Source: Cytophagaceae bacterium (lineage in GTDB: Bacteria; Bacteroidota; Bacteroidia; Cytophagales; Spirosomataceae). From it: a DNA stretch of 46,344 nt. The DNA is taken from contig JAHEAY010000008.1 in NCBI GenBank assembly GCA_024642485.1, positions 1-46,344 of the forward strand. Direction: 5' to 3'. Shown in pieces: positions 43,478 to 46,344 of the stretch (within the stretch, counting starts at the first letter, position 1; each line of letters opens with the position of its first letter). Below the pieces are notes generated by a model. It had not been told where the DNA came from. It made no database searches and was given only the letters and a program-made list of their open reading frames with translations. A program made the translations under genes and the position numbers.

Positions 43478-45337
43478 ATGAATTATCTATCGGCGGAGAA
43501 TATTTCGCGAAATCTTGGCGAACGCTGGGTGTTTAAAAACCTGTTTTTCGGCTTGCAGAAAGGCGAAAAAGTAGCGCTCATCGGAAAAAACGGAACGGGT
43601 AAAACAACCCTGATGGAATCCATCATGGGCATGCAATCCCCCGACGAAGGCAAGATTACTATCCGCAAGGGAATCCGTGTAGGTTATCTACCGCAAAACC
43701 CCATTTTTGCCGAGCATGAACGTGTCTTGAATTATCTGTTTTCGGATGATCTACCAAGCGCCGTAGCGATTAAAGCTTACGAAAAAGCCATGCTATCCGG
43801 CGATCCACAAGAATTAGAAGACTCCTTCGCCTTGATGGAGGCAAATAATGCCTGGGATTACGAGGCAAGAGCCAAACAAATCATTACCCGATTGGGGATT
43901 CCGGATGGAGACCAACAAGTCTCTACGCTTTCAGGGGGACAAAAGAAACGTCTTTCTTTGGCGAAATTATTGATCGAAAGCCCGGATATTATGATTCTGG
44001 ATGAGCCGACCAACCACTTGGACATTGAGACCATCGAATGGTTAGAAGGTATTTTATCTGGACCCAATGTGACCGTTTTAGTCGTATCCCACGACCGCTA
44101 TTTCTTGGATAAGGTCTGTAACAAAATGATGGAACTTGCGAACGGTTCGATCTATACCTACGAAGGAAATTACGGCTATTTCTTGGAGAAAAAAGCGGAG
44201 CGTGAAGCATCCGAAGCGAGTACTGTAGCGAAAGCGAAAAACCTTTACCGCAAGGAATTGGAATGGATGCGTCGCCAACCCAAAGCGCGTGGTACCAAAT
44301 CACAATCTCGCATCGATGCATTCGCTGAAACGGAAGAAGTTGCCCACCGTAAAGTGGATGACAGCAAATTGGAATTGAATATTCAAATGTCCCGTTTGGG
44401 AAATAAAATCATTGAAATCAACCACCTGAAAAAGGCCTGGGGCGAGAAGAAAATCGTCAATGATTTCACGTATACATTTAAGAAAAAAGATCGTATTGGG
44501 ATTGTTGGTAAAAATGGTGCAGGAAAAACAACATTCTTGCAGTTATTGACCGGATTAGAACAACCTGATTCAGGAACGATTGATCCAGGCGAGACTTTGG
44601 TCATCGGTTACTATACGCAGTTACCTTTCGAATTCAAGCCGGAACAACGCGTCATCGATACGATTACGGAAATTGCGGAGGTCATTCCTTATGGCAAGAA
44701 TGAGTCCCTAACTCCAAGCCAGTTTTTGAGTAAGTTTTTGTTCCCCACGGCCCAGCAATATACACCCATTTCGAAGCTATCCGGTGGCGAGAAAAAGCGC
44801 TTGCAGTTGATGCAAGTCTTAGTAAAGAACCCGAATTTCTTGATTCTGGATGAGCCTACAAATGATTTGGACTTAGATACGCTTCAGTTACTCGAAGACT
44901 TCTTGAGTGAGTTCCAAGGTTGCCTATTACTCGTTTCTCACGATCGTTACTTCATGGATAATTTGGTAGACCAATTGATCTTGGTGGAAGGCGAAGGCGA
45001 AGTGAATTTCTTTAATGGGAACTATACGGATTACCGCATTTCCTTAGAGAACAAGGAGAAGGAACCTGCACCCGTTGTAAAAGCTGCACCCGTAGAGGCA
45101 CCTGTTGTATCCGTACAAAAAGGGGCTAAATTGAGTTTCAAGGAACAGAAAGAATTTGAAGATTTGGAGAAAGAAATGGCCAAATTGGAAGCTGCAAAAG
45201 AAGCCTTGATTGAAAAACTCAATGGAGGTTCGGAGGATTTTCAGTTATTGGCCAACTGGGCGAAGGAAATCGAAACATTGAAGAACACCTTAGAAGAAAA
45301 AGAATTACGCTGGTTAGAACTATCTGAAAGAGCATAA
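43478..45337 (+). CDS. uup: ABC-F ATPase, Uup type
   Basis: Cytoplasmic ribosome-associated ABC-F protein of 619 residues, two ATPase domains without membrane parts. Walker A motifs are GKNGTGKTT (36-44) and GKNGAGKTT; signatures TLSGGQKKRLSLAKLL and KLSGGEKKRLQLMQVL; Walker B LDEPTNHLD and LDEPTNDLD. The linker has RRQPKARGTKSQSRIDAF, and a C-terminal coiled coil (about 545-619, KEQKEFEDLEKEMAKLE) that binds nucleic acid is the Uup feature. Members act in translation quality control and transposon excision. Six bases after tatC. Confidence 0.93.
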   Translation: MNYLSAENISRNLGERWVFKNLFFGLQKGEKVALIGKNGTGKTTLMESIMGMQSPDEGKITIRKGIRVGYLPQNPIFAEHERVLNYLFSDDLPSAVAIKAYEKAMLSGDPQELEDSFALMEANNAWDYEARAKQIITRLGIPDGDQQVSTLSGGQKKRLSLAKLLIESPDIMILDEPTNHLDIETIEWLEGILSGPNVTVLVVSHDRYFLDKVCNKMMELANGSIYTYEGNYGYFLEKKAEREASEASTVAKAKNLYRKELEWMRRQPKARGTKSQSRIDAFAETEEVAHRKVDDSKLELNIQMSRLGNKIIEINHLKKAWGEKKIVNDFTYTFKKKDRIGIVGKNGAGKTTFLQLLTGLEQPDSGTIDPGETLVIGYYTQLPFEFKPEQRVIDTITEIAEVIPYGKNESLTPSQFLSKFLFPTAQQYTPISKLSGGEKKRLQLMQVLVKNPNFLILDEPTNDLDLDTLQLLEDFLSEFQGCLLLVSHDRYFMDNLVDQLILVEGEGEVNFFNGNYTDYRISLENKEKEPAPVVKAAPVEAPVVSVQKGAKLSFKEQKEFEDLEKEMAKLEAAKEALIEKLNGGSEDFQLLANWAKEIETLKNTLEEKELRWLELSERA

Positions 45338-45341
45338 AACG

Positions 45342-45563
45342 ATGGATCCATTAGAAGGCAAGACGCTTAAATTTATTGTTGAGTACTTAGTTGACAAATA
45401 TGGCTGGGAAGGCCTTGCGAGTCGCATACGAATCAATTGCTTCGCGCATGAACCCAGTGTAAATTCGAGCCTAACCTTTTTACGTAAAACCGACTGGGCC
45501 AGAAAGAAAGTAGAAAATTTATACATCAAAGCCATCCGCATGGATGAGCATCCTCCGAAATAA
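45342..45563 (+). CDS. VF530/DUF2132 family small protein
   Basis: Protein of 73 residues, one VF530 domain: GKTLKFIVEYLVDKYGWEGL, RIRINCFAHEPSVNSSLTFL and KTDWARKKVENLYI. Known small domains of this family fold as helical bundles with possible DNA binding. Four bases after uup and the last gene of the unit. Role unknown. Confidence 0.88.
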   Translation: MDPLEGKTLKFIVEYLVDKYGWEGLASRIRINCFAHEPSVNSSLTFLRKTDWARKKVENLYIKAIRMDEHPPK

Positions 45564-45564
45564 A

Positions 45565-45590
45565 AAAGAAGCCCCGCTTGGGGCTTCTTT
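45565..45590. terminator. two-way Rho-independent terminator
   Basis: AAAGAAGCCCC, loop GCTT, GGGGCTTCTTT: a perfect 11-bp stem just after the VF530 stop. The T-tract is weak on plus (TTTcgTTT) but TTTTTT on minus, so it suits the minus-strand gene at 45635 as well. Confidence 0.75.
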
Positions 45591-45607
45591 CGTTTGATAG
45601 TTGATCC

Positions 45608-45625
45608 CCTAGGCTAAAGCCTAGG
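45608..45625. repeat. 18-base palindromic element
   Basis: CCTAGGCT-AA-AGCCTAGG, a perfect 8-bp inverted repeat between the terminator and the stop codon of the next gene. The sequence GTTGATCCC precedes it, a nonamer also found inside the tandem repeat at 35787-35795, which hints at a dispersed intergenic element. Confidence 0.55.
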
Positions 45626-45634
45626 ATTATTCGT

Positions 45635-46344
45635 TTAGTTCTCAAAGAAGAACTCCTTCAAAGCATATAGCGGTTTCTCGCCTGCACCTGGGTTCACAAA
45701 CACAAAGTACAAATCATTCACGCCTGTAACCTCAACCGGCATCGCTGTTTGACCTGCTTTTTGAATATCAATGCTACCCGCAAGTTTACCTGTTGGACTA
45801 CCTAAGTGTAACTCAAGCTTACCACCAGCCGTTTGACCCGGTAATACAAAAGCGGTTACTTTGATATTTTTAATCCCTGTCAAATCGATTTGATTGAACG
45901 AAGCATAACCTTGATCACCTACGGCAACCACGATCTCGCCCATTCCATCTACTTTCGTTTTCATTGTTTTGGCATTGCCATCACAAGAGCTTGCTGCGAC
46001 TTTGGCATCACGTAAAGTAATCACCTTTTGACCCGTTGCAGGAGCCATTTTACCATTTCCTTTATCTGTATATGATGCGGAGAAAATAAACGTTCCTGGC
46101 TTACCCTTATCGGATGTCACATAGGCCCCTTTAACTGGTTGGGAAGCTTTCTTCTTATCCGAAAGACCTAAGATATAAATAACCATCTCGCGCGCATCAG
46201 CTTTGGAAACTTGTGGGTGGGCAGCCATCACTTGCTCTCCCCAAACACCGCCTCCTCCACTAATGACTTTCTTCGAAAGCTCATCAATGTTCTGTGAACT
46301 CGCACGGTATTTCTTCGCGATTTCATTGTATGCAGGTCCAATCG
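45635..46344 (-). CDS. C-terminal part of a cytochrome c fusion protein, 5' end cut by window edge
   Basis: Only the last 236 codons lie in the window (frame open to the right edge). Visible residues 1-60 are the end of a cytochrome c551-like domain: IGPAYNEIAKKYR, SGGGGVWGEQVMAAHP with the probable axial Met, then KADAREMVIYILGL; the CxxCH would be outside the window. After a linker comes a beta-rich region of about 150 residues resembling a CBM6-type carbohydrate-binding domain (ITLRDAKVA, GYASFNQIDLTGIKNI, LELHLGSPTGKLAGSI, YFVFVNPGAGEKPLYAL). This layout occurs in secreted PQQ-dependent sugar dehydrogenases and ThuA-type proteins of Bacteroidota. The catalytic domain is not seen. Confidence 0.8.
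   Translation of the reverse strand, partial: IGPAYNEIAKKYRASSQNIDELSKKVISGGGGVWGEQVMAAHPQVSKADAREMVIYILGLSDKKKASQPVKGAYVTSDKGKPGTFIFSASYTDKGNGKMAPATGQKVITLRDAKVAASSCDGNAKTMKTKVDGMGEIVVAVGDQGYASFNQIDLTGIKNIKVTAFVLPGQTAGGKLELHLGSPTGKLAGSIDIQKAGQTAMPVEVTGVNDLYFVFVNPGAGEKPLYALKEFFFEN

Noticed and set aside
1-46344. Horizontally acquired island, prophage, toxin-antitoxin or defence system
   Set aside because: No integrase, transposase, recombinase, restriction or toxin genes were found by reading the frames; gene content is conserved core metabolism with even composition by eye.

Overview
This 46 kb window is chromosomal DNA from a member of the Bacteroidota, most likely order Cytophagales. The evidence is a TonB-dependent receptor with a carboxypeptidase-regulatory-like domain, a GldE-type protein, BatD, LytS/LytTR and DUF2147/DUF3089 proteins, weak Shine-Dalgarno sequences, and promoters of the Bacteroidota form TTG-N17-23-TAnnTTTG upstream of many genes. 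A freshwater genus such as Aquirufa would fit, but the sequence cannot fix the genus. The region is gene-dense (no gap above 300 bases) and mostly core metabolism. I see no prophage, IS element, integron or CRISPR array.

Layout: 1-2827 (-) truncated TonB receptor; 3038-5150 (+) DUF3089 lipoprotein and mannose-1-phosphate guanylyltransferase; 5147-7471 (-) tRNA-His, an NYN-domain protein, a CruF-like carotenoid enzyme and a B12-dependent CarH-type light-sensing regulator; 7563-12822 (-) Mn superoxide dismutase, TadA, chorismate synthase, BatD and two outer-membrane beta-barrel proteins; 13013-13840 (+) PhyH-type dioxygenase; 13877-17595 RuvX, a YcxB-like protein, a PyrR-like phosphoribosyltransferase (+), AroE, DedA and phosphosulfolactate synthase; 17749-20996 DUF2147, a thioesterase and FeoAB; 21177-27249 (+) a cytochrome c maturation operon (ccmB, C, D, E, F) running into a 73-residue membrane protein and gldE; 27233-28764 (-) MenF and MenI; 28835-31257 (+) a phosphatase and a LytS/LytR pair; 31243-32304 (-) AI-2E-type permease; 32407-35690 (+) OmpR-type regulator, GH10-like lipoprotein or secreted protein and a PaaE-like reductase; 35813-36634 (-) aldo/keto reductase; 36696-38730 (+) M3 oligopeptidase and a small lipoprotein; 38785-41150 (-) DsbD and a membrane protein; 41306-45563 (+) glyA, tatC, uup and VF530; 45635-46344 (-) the C-terminal part of a cytochrome c fusion.

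Themes: several genes serve export and redox folding of periplasmic haem proteins: Ccm, DsbD, TatC, FeoAB and the cytochrome c fusion at the right edge. The CcmE carries CxxxY where the classical protein has HxxxY, and no ccmG, ccmH or ccmI is present here, matching the variant Ccm type described for Desulfovibrio and archaea. A second theme is light and oxygen stress: a CarH-like protein retaining the Wx9EH photoreceptor signature sits directly after a carotenoid gene and near Mn-SOD. Genes making or using chorismate (aroE, aroC, menF, menI) are scattered over four transcription units. None of this is clearly an undescribed system; the most promising unknowns are the 73-residue protein inside the ccm-gldE unit and the linkage of the NYN protein to carotenoid photoregulation.
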